From Caloramator sp. mosi_1 (GTDB taxonomy: Bacteria > Bacillota > Clostridia > Clostridiales > Caloramatoraceae): a DNA stretch of 64,000 nt. The notes under the pieces are model-generated. The model saw only the letters and a program-made list of their open reading frames with translations. It was not told the origin of the DNA and ran no database searches. Where the stretch lies: NCBI RefSeq assembly GCF_028622835.1, contig NZ_CP117677.1:62001-126000 (forward strand), written 5' to 3'. This document shows, one piece after another, positions 42,146 through 52,856 of the stretch (position 1 is the first letter of the stretch; the number at the start of each line of letters is the position of its first letter). Both the position numbers and the translations under genes were made by a program.

Positions 42146-43012
42146 TTAACTCTTCTTTAAATATATTATGCTTAATACAACAACTACTATACCAAATACT
42201 TGAATTAGAGAAAGTGTCTCCTTTAAAAACAAAAATCCTAATATAGCTGAAGATGGTATTTCAAGTGTACTTATAATTGATGTACTAACTGGACCTATGT
42301 GTTTTATAGCTGCATATAGTAGCGTTAATGGAATTATTTCACAAAACAAAGCCAAATTGAGTGCATTTTTTATTGAAACTAAATCTACATAGGGCAGCTT
42401 AAAAATAAATCTATAGTTAAAAATAAAAAGTACAAATAGCGAAAACATCGTTGTATAAAAGGTTATTACAAGTTCCTCCACATCTTCAACAAATTCTTCT
42501 GCATAGATGTTCATAGCTGAATAAAAAACAGCAGATAAAACTCCATAGACTATACCTTGATATACTCCTTTATTTAACTCAATATTAAATAGGTTTAATA
42601 CAAGTATGCTGCCTATAAAAGCTAAAATAATGGAAACTACTTTTTTATACCCTATCCTCTGTTTTTTAAATAAAGATGTATATATTGCAACCATAGATGG
42701 ATATGTATAAAGAAGTAGAGTCGCCTCTGCTGCAGTTAAATATTTGAAGGATGTGTAGAAAAATACAGTCATAAGAGTATTAAATACAGCCCCTTGTAGC
42801 AATAATTTTTTAAACAATGTTTTATTCAGTTTTATGGAGTTTTTATATCTAACTAAACAGATTAAAAATAAAATAATTCCAGCAATAATATACTGGAGCA
42901 TCAAAAGGTCTACAGGTGAAAAGTTACTACTATAACCTTCTTTAACAAAAATACCGGCTGAACCAAAAGTACAGCCGAGATTACTGCATATATAAACCCT
43001 CTTGTCTTCATA
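42146..43012 (-). CDS. EamA/DMT-family transporter (one frameshift near the start)
   Basis: About 289 residues with ten TM segments in two EamA repeats (GSAGIFVKEGYSSNFSPVDL ... and VYQGIVYGVLSAVFYSAMNI ... LKETLSLIQVFGIVVVVLSI). The start is the ATG at 43012, giving MKTRGFIYAVISAVLFGSAG once one T is restored near 42965. In the uncorrected frame it appears fused to the C-terminus of the YjjW activase, which I regard as artificial. Probably an exporter of metabolites or amino acids. It overlaps the activase 3' end by about 70 nt. Confidence 0.85.
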   Translation of the reverse strand, partial: YEDKRVYICSNLGCTFGSAGIFVKEGYSSNFSPVDLLMLQYIIAGIILFLICLVRYKNSIKLNKTLFKKLLLQGAVFNTLMTVFFYTSFKYLTAAEATLLLYTYPSMVAIYTSLFKKQRIGYKKVVSIILAFIGSILVLNLFNIELNKGVYQGIVYGVLSAVFYSAMNIYAEEFVEDVEELVITFYTTMFSLFVLFIFNYRFIFKLPYVDLVSIKNALNLALFCEIIPLTLLYAAIKHIGPVSTSIISTLEIPSSAILGFLFLKETLSLIQVFGIVVVVLSIIYLKKS

Positions 43013-43852
43013 AACATCAATCCTTTTTATTAGTCTATCCTTTAATATTGTATAAACTTCGTCATATATTATACCATACTTTTCTCTACTAAAGGGTAGC
43101 ATATCCTTTAAATGTGTCTTTACTCCAAGTGGCCTAAAGGGTATTAAAACTAATCTTGTATAATCATTCAAAGAATATAAAAGATTTGCTAATTTCTTTA
43201 CCTGTTCTATGCTGTCATTGTAGCCTTCTATCAAAACATACCTAACTTCATACAAAAGTTCTGTTTTTGATAGTATATTTAAATTTTTAATTACAACTTC
43301 ATTTGAAACACCCGTAAGCATTTTGTGGACATCATCCTCCACTGCCTTTATATCCAACATAAAACCATCAACAAGTGGTATTAGTTTTTTTAAATCTTCT
43401 TCTTTAATTAAACCGTTTGTATCTATAAAGGCTGTAAGACTACTCTTTCTTTTTACTTTTTCTATAACCTCAACAATAAAATCTGTTTGCAGTGTGCACT
43501 CTCCACCTGAAAAGGTTATTCCATCTAAAAAATCTCATAGTCAAGTACTAATTTAACAAGTTCATCCGATTCCATTTCAAAATACTTAGGAGATGAAAAG
43601 TATCTGCATACCTTAATACATTTATCGCATCCTATGCATTTTCTTTGATATATTTTATCTTTTTATTTTCTTTTTTAGAGCACCCTTTTCACAGTAATAA
43701 ACACACTCTCCACAAACTGTGCACAATCTTTGAGTTTCAGGATTGTGACAATAAAGGCAGGCCATATTGCATCCCTGCATAAATATGGCCATTCTGTTCC
43801 CTGGTCCATCTATAAAACTGTTTTCAATAATTCTATTTATAAATCCCTTCAT
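42942..43852 (-). CDS. yjjW: YjjW-family glycyl-radical enzyme activase (radical SAM; frameshifts)
   Basis: About 304 residues. The radical-SAM cluster motif is QGCNMACLYCHNPETQ (CX3CX2C), followed by two ferredoxin-like Cys groups (CTVCGECVYYC; CIGCDKCIKVC), then GITFSGGECTLQ and AFIDTNGL. This is the architecture of PflA-like activases with an 8Fe insert. It would generate the glycyl radical on the YjjI protein encoded directly upstream (genes overlap by ATGA at 43849-43852). Breaks lie near 43663 and 43534. The end depends on the correction near 42965. Confidence 0.85.
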
Positions 43853-45329
43853 TCAACTTCTCTAACCCTTCTATCTAATGTTTTATTGTTCTTTATGCTC
43901 TCTGCACCAAGCTTTACAGTATCCTCACGCAATGCTTCGCCACGATAATATTTTTCAACATCAGTTCTTTTTACCAAATATCCTGTTATTCTTATAAGTT
44001 CAGAATCACTTGTATTAAGAGCAAAAACCTTTATTCCGCTTTGCATTGCTGCATCTATTATTTTCATAACACCGTCAATATTTTGCTTTGCTGTTTTATC
44101 AAATACGTATATATCACTAACACCTGTGTTGAAATATTTATGAAGTCTTCCCTCTGTTTTAATTTGTTTATATATACTTGGTTCATCACCTATTTTAATC
44201 CTTACCCCTGCTGTAACATCTATGTCTGAATCTATACCCGATTGAGCGTGGAATCCTATTTTACCATTTGTCCCAAAACAACCGTATCCCTCAATACTAT
44301 CTATAACCTGCTTTATCTTATCTAAAATTTCTTCTCCATATTTTGTTGCCTCTTCATCTTGACCAAGTTCTAATCCAGTTAAAAGCTCAATACATTCATA
44401 TAGTCCAAATATGCCTGCCATTGAGGTAAAATTATTTATATCTATAAGCCCTTCTCTTGAAAGGAAGGAGGTTTCAAAACTTTGCTTCTTCAACTATAAA
44501 CCTTGCCCTTGCATTTATAACTTCACAAAGAGAATCAACTACATTTGGAAGTACATTTTCAATAAAATCCTTATAATTCTTTGCCTCCTGTGCTGCCTTC
44601 TTAAGGTTTAATCTAACTAAAGTATAGCTACCGCCGCCTATCTTAAGGGTATTGTAGCAGCTTGCAACTCCATAGTTTTCCCCAATATAGCCTTAATTTC
44701 TTGATGATTTACAAAATAGGGCTTACCTATCTCAAGTGCAACCTCTGCTGCAAACTTTGCAAAATCTCTTGAAGTCTCATCCTTTGAATATTTTAATGAA
44801 ATATTTGGTACAGCCTTTTAAGTTCTCTCTCAACTTCTAAGATAATTCTTGCTGCCTTTGTTTCTTTTGGCCCTATATTCATATGAACAAAGGCATCTGG
44901 CAGTGTCTTTTCTATATTTACAAGAAGCATCTTTATAAGTTTTCTTGCTTCCTCTTTCGAAACTGTATCTATAAAGTTTTCAAGAATGTAGTCTAATTGT
45001 CCAACATACACAGGATATCCTGTTATAGAAGGTACAAATTGATATATAACCATAAGTGCATTAACTGCATCATATAAGTCCTTAGGAGGTTCTATTCCTA
45101 AATATTCACTTCCATTTTTCATATATTTCTCATAGTCTGGAAGTATATATCTTGGTCTGTAGGGAGCGTGGCCTTCAAATATATCACAAAGTATTCCCTT
45201 CTTTAAGTGCTTTTCTGTTTTTACACTTAGATTAACATAACTTAAAGTATTCTCTGCCGCCTGTGCTAATAGGTGCTTTTTCTCTTTATAGTCGATGTTA
45301 GTGTTTGATATAATTTCAAAAACATTCAT
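43849..45329 (-). CDS. yjjI: YjjI-family glycyl-radical enzyme (frameshifts)
   Basis: About 495 residues, close to the E. coli YjjI length. The N-terminal half reads MNVFEIISNTNIDYKEKKHLL, GILCDIFEGHAPYRPRYILPDY and GQLDYILENFID. The C-terminus carries the glycyl-radical segment RITGYLVKR (consensus RVxGY) with a normal 50-residue distance to the end. Breaks near 44812, 44690 and 44490 need one base each. Its substrate is unknown in every organism I know of. It is followed by its activase and an EamA exporter, suggesting a substrate or product that crosses the membrane; this is inference. Confidence 0.85.
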
Positions 45330-45376
45330 AATATCACCTCAATTTTAGTATAACACAGCTATAAGATTTATAAAAG

Positions 45377-45422
45377 AAAATAGGGAAATTAAAAGCATAT
45401 AAAACCTTCAATTCCCTATTTT
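45377..45422. terminator. Terminator of the ddl unit
   Basis: AAAATAGGGAA-TT pairs with AATTCCCTATTTT across a 22-nt loop, directly after the ddl stop codon. Confidence 0.7.
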
Positions 45423-45426
45423 CTTT

Positions 45427-46326
45427 TTATCTATTATTTTTGATTGACTTTTCAATTATATTATCTAAAAGCTGTGAAAAGCTTATCCCTGCTGCCTTTG
45501 CACTCTTAGGGAATAGGCTATTTTTAGTCATACCAGGAAGTGTATTTACCTCTAATATATATGGCACACCCTCTTTAATTATCATATCTACCCTTGCATA
45601 TACCCTGCACTTTAGAAGTTCATAGGTTTTAACTGCCATATATTGTATCTTCTCTTGAAGCTCCCCTTCAAACTCAACAACAAATTCATCAGCTCCACCG
45701 TCGGCATACTTTGAAGTATAGTCAAAGAAGGCTGACTTTGGTTTTATGGCAATTATTGGCAGCATCTTGCCATCAAGTATTGGGCAAGTTATTTCATCAC
45801 CCTTTATATATTCTTCTATCATAACTTCTGTATCAAACTTTAATGCCTCTTTAACTGCTTCTGTTAGTTCTTCATCATTTTTAACTATGGTAGTTGCTAC
45901 ACTTGAACCACCAGAATTTGGTTTTACAACAAGTGGATATCCCATTTTGTTAACCTTTTCCATATCAAAATCAAGACTATTTGCAATTATCCAGTCTGCT
46001 GTATTTAATCCTCCAAATTTTAATATTCTCTTTGTCATATCTTTATCCATACAAATTGCACTTGATAATACTCCACAGCCTGAATATGGAATATTTAATG
46101 TTTCAAGCACACCTTGTACTGTTCCATCTTCTCCAAAGTGTCCGTGAAGTGCAATAAAGGCAAAATCTATTCCCTTAACCTTTTCAATTAGCTCTTGTTT
46201 TGTATCGATTTGAATTGCTACAACTTCGTATTTTGACTTATCAAGATTATTTACTATTTCCATTCCTGTTTTAAGTGATATTTCTCTTTCTGTAGATATT
46301 CCACCCATTATTACTCCAATTTTCAT
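45427..46326 (-). CDS. ddl: D-alanine--D-alanine ligase
   Basis: An intact 299-residue ATP-grasp enzyme joining two D-alanines for peptidoglycan synthesis in the cytoplasm. Visible motifs: [61 protein letters not shown], and the C-terminal metal-binding [19 protein letters not shown]. The ATG overlaps the stop codon of the MocR regulator gene (ATGA), so it is translated from the same message. The unit ends in a terminator. Confidence 0.96.
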   Translation of the reverse strand: MKIGVIMGGISTEREISLKTGMEIVNNLDKSKYEVVAIQIDTKQELIEKVKGIDFAFIALHGHFGEDGTVQGVLETLNIPYSGCGVLSSAICMDKDMTKRILKFGGLNTADWIIANSLDFDMEKVNKMGYPLVVKPNSGGSSVATTIVKNDEELTEAVKEALKFDTEVMIEEYIKGDEITCPILDGKMLPIIAIKPKSAFFDYTSKYADGGADEFVVEFEGELQEKIQYMAVKTYELLKCRVYARVDMIIKEGVPYILEVNTLPGMTKNSLFPKSAKAAGISFSQLLDNIIEKSIKNNR

Positions 46327-47761
46327 TCTAATCCCTCCAAATTCTTTACTACGTCTCCTATTATTTTAAAACCTCTCTCAATTTCCTCATTTGTAACCCT
46401 TGATATACCAAGCCTTAAAGTATTCTTTCCCCTATCATCAATATAAAAACTTCACCTGGTGTAAAAATAACCCCTTGTTTTAAGCATTCCTTTAATACAT
46501 CCCTTGCAGAAGCTTTATTTAACTCTAAAAACAGATGAAGTCCTCCTTCGCCTAACACTCTTCTATAGGGTATATACTTATTTACACATTCAAGTGCCCA
46601 TTCAAACTTATCTCTATATATCCTTTTCACTTTATTTATATACTTCTCTAAATTACCTCCATTTAAATACTCATATAAAATTGCCTGGTCTAAAAGGATG
46701 TGTGTATATTTAAACTTCTTTTTAAACTTTCGATATAGTTTATCAAAACCTCATCTGCTAAAATCCAGCCTATCCTTAAGCCTGGAAACAAAACCTTTGA
46801 AAAACTGCTTATATAGACTATGCTATTTCCATCATCCAAGGCTGCAAGTGGCAAAATATGAGAACTATAATACCTTAACTCTTCATTAAAACCATCTTCT
46901 ATTATTGGGATTTTATACTTCTTAGCTATATCAAGTATTTTAAGCCTATTTTCAGGTGAAAAACAACTCCAGTAGGGTTGTGGTATGATGGGGTTACATA
47001 TAAAAGTTTTGGATTATGTGATAACATCTTCTCCTTAAGAGAATCTGTGTTAAGTCCCCCTTCTTCAATATCAACTGGCACTAATTTTATACCCTTTAGC
47101 CTCATTGCATTTATAGCTGTATTATGGGTAGGATTTTCACAAAGTATTTCATCCTTTTCACTGCATATAGCACTTAAAACTAAATTCAAAGCTTCTGTAT
47201 ATCCATTGGTAATTAATATATCCTTCCCTTTTAGGTTTATCCCTTTTAGCTTTAAATACTTTTTGATTTCATCAATCAAAGGCCTATAACCCCTTGCATA
47301 ACCATAGTTTAAAATTTTGCCTTCCTCTAAGGAAATTCTACTTAAAAAGCTCTTTTAAGTTCATCAACATCAAAAGATTTGGGTCTGGTGAAATGCTCTT
47401 AAAGGAAATCATTCCCTCTCCCACTTTGGTTCACTTTTTGTTATATCTATCTTGTCTGCTAAAGTTGCTAATTTAGTTATCTTCTCTATCCATTCAATGT
47501 TGAAGGCTGTCTTTTGTGTATTTTGTATCCTTGATACAAAATATCCCTTTGCTTTTTTTGATAGATAAATCCCTCATCCTCTAAATAGTTATATGCCTCT
47601 ATAATTGTATTTCTTGAAACCCTAAGCATTTTTGAAAGTTCCCTTGTAGATGGTAGCCTTGTATCTGCCTGTATCATTCCCTTTAATATTATTTCCTTTA
47701 AATAGTCTTTAACTTGAAGATAATAGGGTTTATCATCATTTAATCGAAAATCATCAAACAT
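46323..47761 (-). CDS. MocR/PdxR-type regulator: GntR DNA-binding domain fused to aminotransferase-like domain (frameshifts)
   Basis: About 481 residues. The N-terminal winged helix is of the GntR type ([48 protein letters not shown]). The large domain resembles a class-I aminotransferase ([51 protein letters not shown]) that binds PLP as an effector. Breaks near 47535, 47350, 46965, 46730 and 46440 match A/T under-calls. It overlaps ddl by ATGA. A MocR regulator of ddl (DdlR) is known in Brevibacillus, so control of D-Ala-D-Ala synthesis is the obvious proposal. Confidence 0.85.
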
Positions 47762-47807
47762 ACTACATCACCTAATTATATTGTGGCACATTTAAAACAA
47801 AAATAAA

Positions 47808-47842
47808 GAACCACAGGATTGTTTTATAAAAAATCCTGTGGT
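47808..47842. terminator. Terminator of nhaC
   Basis: Perfect 10-bp stem CCACAGGATT / AATCCTGTGG overlapping the nhaC stop codon, followed on the coding strand by TTCTTTATTTTTG. Confidence 0.85.
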
Positions 47843-49262
47843 CTTAATATTATACTGTTACTATTTCTGTTCTCTGTTTTTGTATCATCAATCTTCTCCA
47901 TAGTTATACCTGTATATCCATATATTATAGAGATTACTGGATTAATTAGGTTTAGGAACGCAAATGGTAGGTAAGCAAATGGATGTACTCCTAATGTGCT
48001 ATGCATAAAACCTCCACAGGTATTCCAAGGTATAAGAGGTGATGAAAGTGTTCCTGCATCCTCTAAGCACCTTGATAAATTCTTTGGATGAAGTCCCTTT
48101 CTATCAAATGCATTTTTATACATTCTTCCAGGAACAACTATTGATAGATACTGGTCACCTGCAACAAAGTTTGTAAATATACAAGATATTATTGTAACTA
48201 AAACAAGTGAACCTGTACTATCTGAGAAGGAAAGTAGTCCTTCTGCAAGTACCTCTAAAAACCTGCCTTTTCCATTATTCCACCAAAGGTCATAGCACAT
48301 AGAATAAGTGATACTGTATACATCATACTTTGCAGACCACCACGTGAAAGTAGGTTGTCAACTACTTCAAAGCCTGTCTCTGATACATATCCATCATTTA
48401 ATACATTAACAATTGTTCCAATTGACTGGTGTTGGAATATTGCTGCAAATACTGCACCAAGTATTGTTCCCATTAAAAGTCCTGGTATTGCTGGTACCTT
48501 TTTAACAACCATTATTATAACTACAATTGGTGGTATTAGTAGCCATAAACTTATTGAGAAGTTACTTGATAGTGTATCAAGTATTTGATTTATTTTTTCA
48601 TAATCAAGTGATTTTCCAGCATACTTTACACCTATAATTCCATATAGGACTAAAGCTATAAGTAAGCTTGGTCCTGTTGTATATATCATATGTCTAACGT
48701 GGTCAAATAAAGTTGAGCCTGCCATTGCTGGTGCAAGATTTGTTGTATCTGATAGGGGTGACATCTTATCTCCAAAGTATGCACCTGATATTATTGCACC
48801 TGCTACAATGGGTAGAGGAATTCCAAGTCCTTGTCCTACTCCAAGAAGAGCAATACCTACTGTACCTGCTGTTGTCCAAGAACTACCTGTCGCAAGAGAA
48901 ACTATACAACATATAATACAAGTTGCTACAAGGAATATCCCTGGTGATAAAATCTTTAGACCATAGTATATCATAGCTGGTACTGTACCTGATAAAATCC
49001 AAGAACCTATTACTGTTCCAATTATCATAAGTATTATAATTGCCTGCATTGACATTGAAATAGTATCTATAATTCCTTTTTCTATGTCTTGCCACTTATA
49101 GCCAATCTTAAACGCCATAAGTGCTGCCACAACTGCTGCAAATATTAGTGGAATATGAGGACTACCCTTAAATTTAATAATCGTAACTGATAGAAATGCA
49201 ACTAATGCTATGATTGGTATTATTGCCTCCCAAACAGCAGGCTTTCTTGGTACGTTTGACAT
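47824..49262 (-). CDS. nhaC: Na+/H+ antiporter NhaC family (one frameshift)
   Basis: About 480 residues, twelve or so TM segments. Begins MSNVPRKPAVWEAIIPIIAL; conserved regions VSLATGSSWTTAGTVGIALL and GAYFGDKMSPLSDTTNLAPAMAG, the NhaC signature. One T is missing near 48268 (KAGFLEVLAEG restored), which joins the two halves. It exchanges cytoplasmic Na+ for H+ or acts on organic-acid/amino-acid exchange in some relatives. It is monocistronic; upstream 49263-49531 is A/T-rich intergenic sequence, without a clear promoter, ending at the IS200/IS605 element. Confidence 0.92.
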
Positions 49263-49531
49263 AATTTAACCCCCATCCTTTCAATTTTATTTTTATTTAA
49301 TTTTAACATCCTAACTTTTTAATATCAAGAATTTTTAAAATATTCTTAATATTTTAAAGTTCGACCTGATGCGACAGTTATTTTGAAAATAATTTTGCAC
49401 ACTTTATAGTTTAATATTTTAGCATACTAAACTAAACATTTAAGATTATACTATTATTTTTATAATTATGCAATATGATTTATGTTTTTTCTTTTACAAT
49501 TTCTAAATATTTTATGATAAACAACTTTGTA

Positions 49532-49630
49532 GAACTACCCCCACCTATAGAGGTGGTGGCTTCGTGGTCAAGATAGCTTCTGCTACCAGATTATCCACGC
49601 TCAAAGGGCTGTTCCATCCCCAGTTTTACC
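49532..49630 (-). ncRNA. Omega-RNA (TnpB guide RNA) encoded by the element's right end
   Basis: On the minus strand, immediately after the tnpB stop: CTGGGGATGG, AACAGCCCTTTGAGCGTGG, hairpin GGTAGC-AGAA-GCTATC, TTGACCACGAAGCC, hairpin CCACCT / AGGTGG, then the element border. The guide would be the flanking sequence starting TACAAAGTTGTTTATC. Assignment rests on position and on compensatory differences with the copy at 3.3 kb. Confidence 0.7.
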
Positions 49631-49632
49631 AT

Positions 49633-50699
49633 CTAAATAGCTAATTTTAGCAAATTTTTGACGCATTTATATCTCTGTCATGTATTACACCACAATTAGG
49701 ACATTTCCATTCTCTTAATGCTAAATTCTTTACATCAGGGTTTTTATATCCACACTCTGAACATATTTGACTTGATGCATAGTTTTGTGGTGCTATTATT
49801 ACTTCTCTACCATACCACTTTGCCTTATATTCTAACATACTTCTAAACTCTGACCATGATACCTCACTTATCGCCTTTGCTAAATGTCTATTTTGTTGCA
49901 TATTCTTTACCTTCAAGTCCTCTAAAACTATAACTTGGTTTTCGTTTATAATTTTAGAAGATACCTTATGAAGAAAGTCTTTTCTTTGATTTGCTATTTT
50001 TTCATATAGTTTTGCAAGGTGTAACCTTGTTTTTTCATAGTTTTTGCTATATTTTTGTTTCCTGCATAAATCTCTTTGGAGTTTCTTTATTCTCTTTTCT
50101 GTTCTTCTTAACCATTTTGGATTTTCTATCTTTGTTCCATTTGATAATACTAAAAATCCTTTAAGCCTAAATCTATTCCTACTTTGTTATCTACTTTAGG
50201 CAGTTTCTTTATCTCTGTTTCTACAAGTATTGAAACATAGTATTTACCTGTTGGTGTCTTTGATATTGTTACTGATTTTATTTCACCTTCAAATAATCTA
50301 TGCTGTTTTACTTTTATCATAGTCTTTAACTTTGGTATTTTTAGATACCCATCTATAAGTGCTACTGTGCCTTTTTGCTTGTTTGTTGTAAAAGATTGAT
50401 ATCCTCTTTTCTTCTTGAATTTTGGGAAACCTACATTTTTGTCTCTAAAAAGTTTTTATATGCCTTTTTTCTAAATTTATCTGTGCATTAGCAAAAGCAA
50501 GACTATCTACTTCTTTTAGAAAAGGATATTCTTTTTATACTGTGCAGGTGTATTCTTTAACATTTTTCCTGTTTGTTTGTAATGTTCTATTTTATCGTTA
50601 AGCATTTTGTTGTATATAAACCTTACACAACCAAATACTTTAGATAAATATTCCTCTTGCTCTTTTGTTGGATATATCCTATATATGGGCTTTTAACAA
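49633..50699 (-). CDS. tnpB: TnpB RNA-guided nuclease (several frameshifts)
   Basis: About 360 residues after correction. The RuvC-like active site is visible in three parts: [10 protein letters not shown] (first D), [11 protein letters not shown] (E) and [10 protein letters not shown] (last D). Between the last two lies a zinc ribbon, CSECGYKNP ... WKCPNCG. The N-terminal region reads [28 protein letters not shown]. Breaks near 50685, 50532, 50470, 50455, 50155 and 49655 are mostly A/T-run losses, the same pattern as in essential genes here, so decay cannot be concluded. The start is probably TTG at 50699 after AAGGAGGTGTAG. TnpB cuts DNA next to a target-adjacent motif under omega-RNA guidance. 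Confidence 0.85.
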
Positions 50700-50745
50700 A
50701 GCTACACCTCCTTCCCTTAGGTATATATATTTTTTGACTACTTCA

Positions 50746-50871
50746 TTAGTTATCTACTATATTATCATCAATAACTTTTCTCCTATATTTCGTTACTAAA
50801 ACAAGATGATAATATAGCAAGAACACTAAAAGATTATTATTATCCAAATCTATGTATTTATATAACTTCAT
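50746..50871 (-). pseudogene. tnpA (Y1 transposase) N-terminal stub
   Basis: The 41 residues starting MKLYKYIDLDNNN include FLLYYHLVLVTKYRRKVIDD, the unmistakable start of IS200-type Y1 transposases (normal length 130-150). The frame then stops and tnpB begins 47 nt later; the HUH motif and catalytic tyrosine are absent. This is a deletion, not a single-base break, so unlike the other split genes it is a genuine remnant. Confidence 0.7.
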
Positions 50872-51088
50872 TTTTCTAATGCATATTTTGTATCTGAATG
50901 ATGAATTTGTCAAGCGACATTCATCACCCACTTATAGAAGTGGGCGACTTCTGTCACTAATTAGGGTAAAAAGTAGACTATGTCTACTTGTAAAAATAAT
51001 AGAAATAGCAATAGCTGTTAACATATTAATTCAAATTTATGGTTAATATAATAATATAGGAATTGTTGCTGAATAGGAGGATAAGCTA

Positions 51089-51312
51089 ATGGATAGACAC
51101 GTTATTGACTTATTATCACTAATTGCTGTAGTTGTAGGAGGTGCAAATTTAGGACTTGCAGCCTTTCTTGAATATGACCCACTTGCCACTATTCTTGGAG
51201 GATATGGAACCTACTATACAAAGGTTGCATATATAATAATAGGTGTTGCTTCTCTTTGGACCTTTTATGCATACCTTTAACACCAGGAGAAGAAGAAGCA
51301 ATAGATAAATGA
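51089..51312 (+). CDS. DUF378-like small membrane protein (frameshift near the end)
   Basis: Two TM segments (LLSLIAVVVGGANLGLAAFL and VAYIIIGVASLWTFYAYL). After restoring one T near 51278 the tail reads LTPGEEEAIDK, total about 74 residues. It has the DUF378 layout (GGANLGLAAFLEYDPLATILGG versus the usual GAINWGLVGFFGFDLVATLFG) but is more diverged than the paralogue at 57741. Strong AGGAGG ribosome site. The function is unknown. It is followed by a terminator and faces the pyr operon end. Confidence 0.75.
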
Positions 51313-51320
51313 AAATTTCA

Positions 51321-51352
51321 AGCCCTATTTAGATTCCTAAATAGGGCCTTTT
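51321..51352. terminator. Terminator between DUF378 gene and the pyr operon
   Basis: Perfect 11-bp stem GCCCTATTTAG / CTAAATAGGGC with a 4-nt loop, followed by CTTTT. Confidence 0.85.
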
Positions 51353-51403
51353 ACAACCTAAATATTTATATTTAAACAGTCTCAGTTTTTTGCTTTGTAA
51401 AAC

Positions 51404-51951
51404 TTATTTTCTGCTTCCTGGTTTTATATAAGGGATTTTCTCTCTACATAATGGACAACTTTCTGGGTCAAAGGTTTCTAAATCTATTTTCAAAGCACTA
51501 TATACAGGATAGCCTACAGCACCTGTCCTTCTATCGACAAGACAAGCTATTCCAACAACCTCTCCTCCACATTCTTTAACAACCTCTGCAACCTCCAAAG
51601 AAGATTTTCCTGTAGTAACTACATCCTCAGCTATAAGTACCCTCTCCCCTTTTTTATTTCAAAACCTCTTCTTAGTTTCATAATTCCTTCTTCTCTCTCT
51701 GTGAAAATTGCTCTTCTACTGAGCTGTCTTCCTATCTCATAGGCTACTATTATTCCACCCATTGCAGGGCCAACAACAACATCTATATCTAAATCCTTTA
51801 TCTTTTCCACTACTTTCCTTACAACTCTCTCTGCCTTATCTGGATACATAAGTATCTTAGCACACTGTATATATTTGTTGCTGTGCCTTCCTGACGATAG
51901 TAGAAAGTGACCCTCTAATATTGCACCCGTTTCTTTAAATAGTTCTAACAT
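51404..51951 (-). CDS. pyrE: Orotate phosphoribosyltransferase (one frameshift)
   Basis: About 183 residues. Joins orotate to PRPP to form OMP. The PRPP-binding motif reads [13 protein letters not shown] once one A is restored near 51653-51660. N-terminus [49 protein letters not shown]. It ends with [17 protein letters not shown], the C-terminal form common in Firmicutes. Last gene of the pyr operon, 10 nt after pyrD. Confidence 0.95.
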
Positions 51952-51961
51952 AATACCCCTC

Positions 51962-52856
51962 CTATATTATTCCTCTAATTTCATCTAATGATTTTATATT
52001 CTCTCTTTTCATAAATTCTTCAATTCCTTCTATTATTTCAATAGATGCCCTCTGATTTATAAAATTTGCTGTGCCTACCTGTATGAGATGAGCACCTGCC
52101 ATTATAAATTCAATAGCGTCCCTATAATCTACAATTCCACCAAGTCCACAAACTGGTACATTTACAGCCTTTGACACTTCATATACCATTCTTAATGCAA
52201 TTGGCTTTATGGCTGGTCCAGAAAAACCTGCAAATGTGTTATTAAATATAGATTTTCTTCTATATATATCTATTGCCATACCCTTAAAGGTATTAACTAA
52301 TGATATGGCATCAGCTCCTGCCTCTACACATTTTACAGCCATATCTACAATATCTTCAGCATTAGGTGAAAGTTTTACCATAAGAGGCTTTTACAAGCCC
52401 ACCTTACTGATTCTACGACCTCCTTTGCGACACTTGATTTTATTCCAAAGTTCATTCCACCCTCCTTTACATTAGGGCAGGATATATTTAACTCAATCAT
52501 ATCTACATCTGTTTTATCTAATTTTTGTGCTCCCTTTATATATTCATCTATTGTTGAACCTCCTAAGTTTGCTATAATTGGAACACCGTATTTTTTCATA
52601 GCCTTTAAATAGTTTTCTATAAATTCATCTATTCCAGGATTTTGAAGACCTATACTATTTAATAATCCGCCCCTTACCTCGTGTATCCTTATCCCTTCGT
52701 TTCCTTCTTTTTATTTAGTGTAAGTCCCTTTGTAACAATACCTCCCAGCCTTGTTACATCAATTATTCCTTCATACTCAATTCCAAAACCAAAGGTTCCT
52801 GATGCAACAAGTACAGGATTTTTAAAATCTATTCCACAAAACTTAACATCAAGCAC
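51962..52856 (-). CDS. pyrD: Dihydroorotate dehydrogenase, class 1B catalytic subunit (frameshifts)
   Basis: About 299 residues. Oxidises dihydroorotate to orotate with FMN, passing electrons to PyrK. Start taken as GTG at 52856 ([19 protein letters not shown]), overlapping pyrK by 8 nt; an ATG at 52892 in another frame context would add an unlikely N-terminus. Motifs: [29 protein letters not shown] (active-site Cys of class 1B), [36 protein letters not shown]. Breaks near 52712 and 52390 need one base each. Confidence 0.94.

Larger units (their letters stand above)
49532..50954 (-). mobile_element. IS200/IS605-group element with tnpB and a tnpA stub
   Basis: About 1.42 kb. The right end (low coordinate) begins at GAACTACC and carries the hairpin CCACCT / AGGTGG; the left end finishes at GCGACTTCTGT and carries the hairpin CCCACTT / AAGTGGG. 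There are no long terminal inverted repeats, as expected for single-strand Y1-type transposition. The tnpA gene is reduced to its first 41 codons, so the element cannot move on its own but tnpB and its RNA remain. A 213-bp derivative of it lies at 3269-3481. Confidence 0.85.

Noticed and set aside
42146..43360. A 404-residue apparent fusion of a radical-SAM activase C-terminus to an EamA transporter
   Set aside because: One missing T near 42965 merges the two frames; restoring it gives a normal EamA N-terminus and a separate activase stop.
49633..50699. tnpB called a pseudogene because of its many breaks
   Set aside because: The breaks are mostly the same A/T losses seen in essential genes, and all catalytic residues and the zinc ribbon are present once corrected.
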